Position numbers and translations under genes: made by a program. Positions 14,900 through 15,060 of a DNA stretch of 15,060 nucleotides are shown piece by piece; within the stretch, counting starts at the first letter, position 1; each line of letters begins with the position of its first letter. The notes under the pieces are model-generated. The model made no database searches. It was given only the letters and a program-made list of their open reading frames with translations, and had not been told where the DNA came from. Source of the DNA: Crenotrichaceae bacterium (GTDB lineage: Bacteria > Pseudomonadota > Gammaproteobacteria > Methylococcales > DRLZ01); assembly GCA_011322755.1 (NCBI GenBank), contig DRLZ01000278.1, positions 1-15,060 of the forward strand. Direction: 5' to 3'.

Positions 14900-15060
14900 A
14901 GAAATATATCCTGATAGTTAAGTAATGATAAGTGTTTGCGTGTATCACAAAGTCCAATATAGCCAGCTTGACTATTGAATCACTAGACAGGTTTCCGGTA
15001 AAGTAGTTCCGTGTTCTTTACCTGCCATTCAACTCAATATTAACTGTACCAATGTCAATC

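Noticed and set aside
14997..15022. GGTAAAG/CTTTACC hairpin near the right edge
   Set aside because: A 7-bp stem with a 12-base loop and no U run, and no gene end is known nearby; too weak to call.

Overview
The window looks like a chromosomal segment of a free-living gammaproteobacterium of moderate G+C content. The clues are gene orders typical of that class: rpsU-yqeY-dnaG, asd next to fimV, and trxB-DUF482-aat. The individual proteins also resemble Pseudomonas-like or marine gammaproteobacterial versions. I cannot name the genus from sequence alone.

Left part (1-1168, minus strand): the start of dnaG (primase, cut by the window edge), a YqeY/GatB-domain protein, and ribosomal protein S21. 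This is the translation and replication-initiation block.

Next (1342-3660, minus strand) comes a tight three-gene DNA-damage cassette. A LexA-type repressor (3004-3600) is followed 12 bp later by a Y-family translesion polymerase with a beta-clamp-binding motif. After another 18 bp comes a very short SRAP (YedK/HMCES-like) protein that keeps the catalytic Cys2. A palindrome with 8-bp arms sits on the -10 element of the lexA promoter and is the likely LexA operator. It is the most unusual gene system here: a self-regulated mutagenic repair and abasic-site-protection operon beside rpsU. In many gammaproteobacteria tsaD lies at that position.

Middle part (minus strand): a cytosolic 5'-nucleotidase of the NT5C1A-like family, a periplasmic di-heme cytochrome c peroxidase, a large FimV/HubP-like cell-pole protein with a strong terminator behind it, and asd (lysine, threonine and methionine biosynthesis).

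Right part: divergent from asd, trxB (thioredoxin reductase), a FemAB/GNAT-like DUF482 protein and aat (leucyl/phenylalanyl-tRNA-protein transferase, N-degron pathway) run on the plus strand as one probable operon. Convergent to them is a Mip/FkpA-type exported peptidyl-prolyl isomerase on the minus strand. Between the convergent ends lie a 16-bp inverted repeat and a 166-bp palindromic, MITE-like element with 32-bp terminal inverted repeats. The outer end of that element supplies the stop codon of the isomerase gene. No rRNA, tRNA, CRISPR array, transposase or phage gene was seen.
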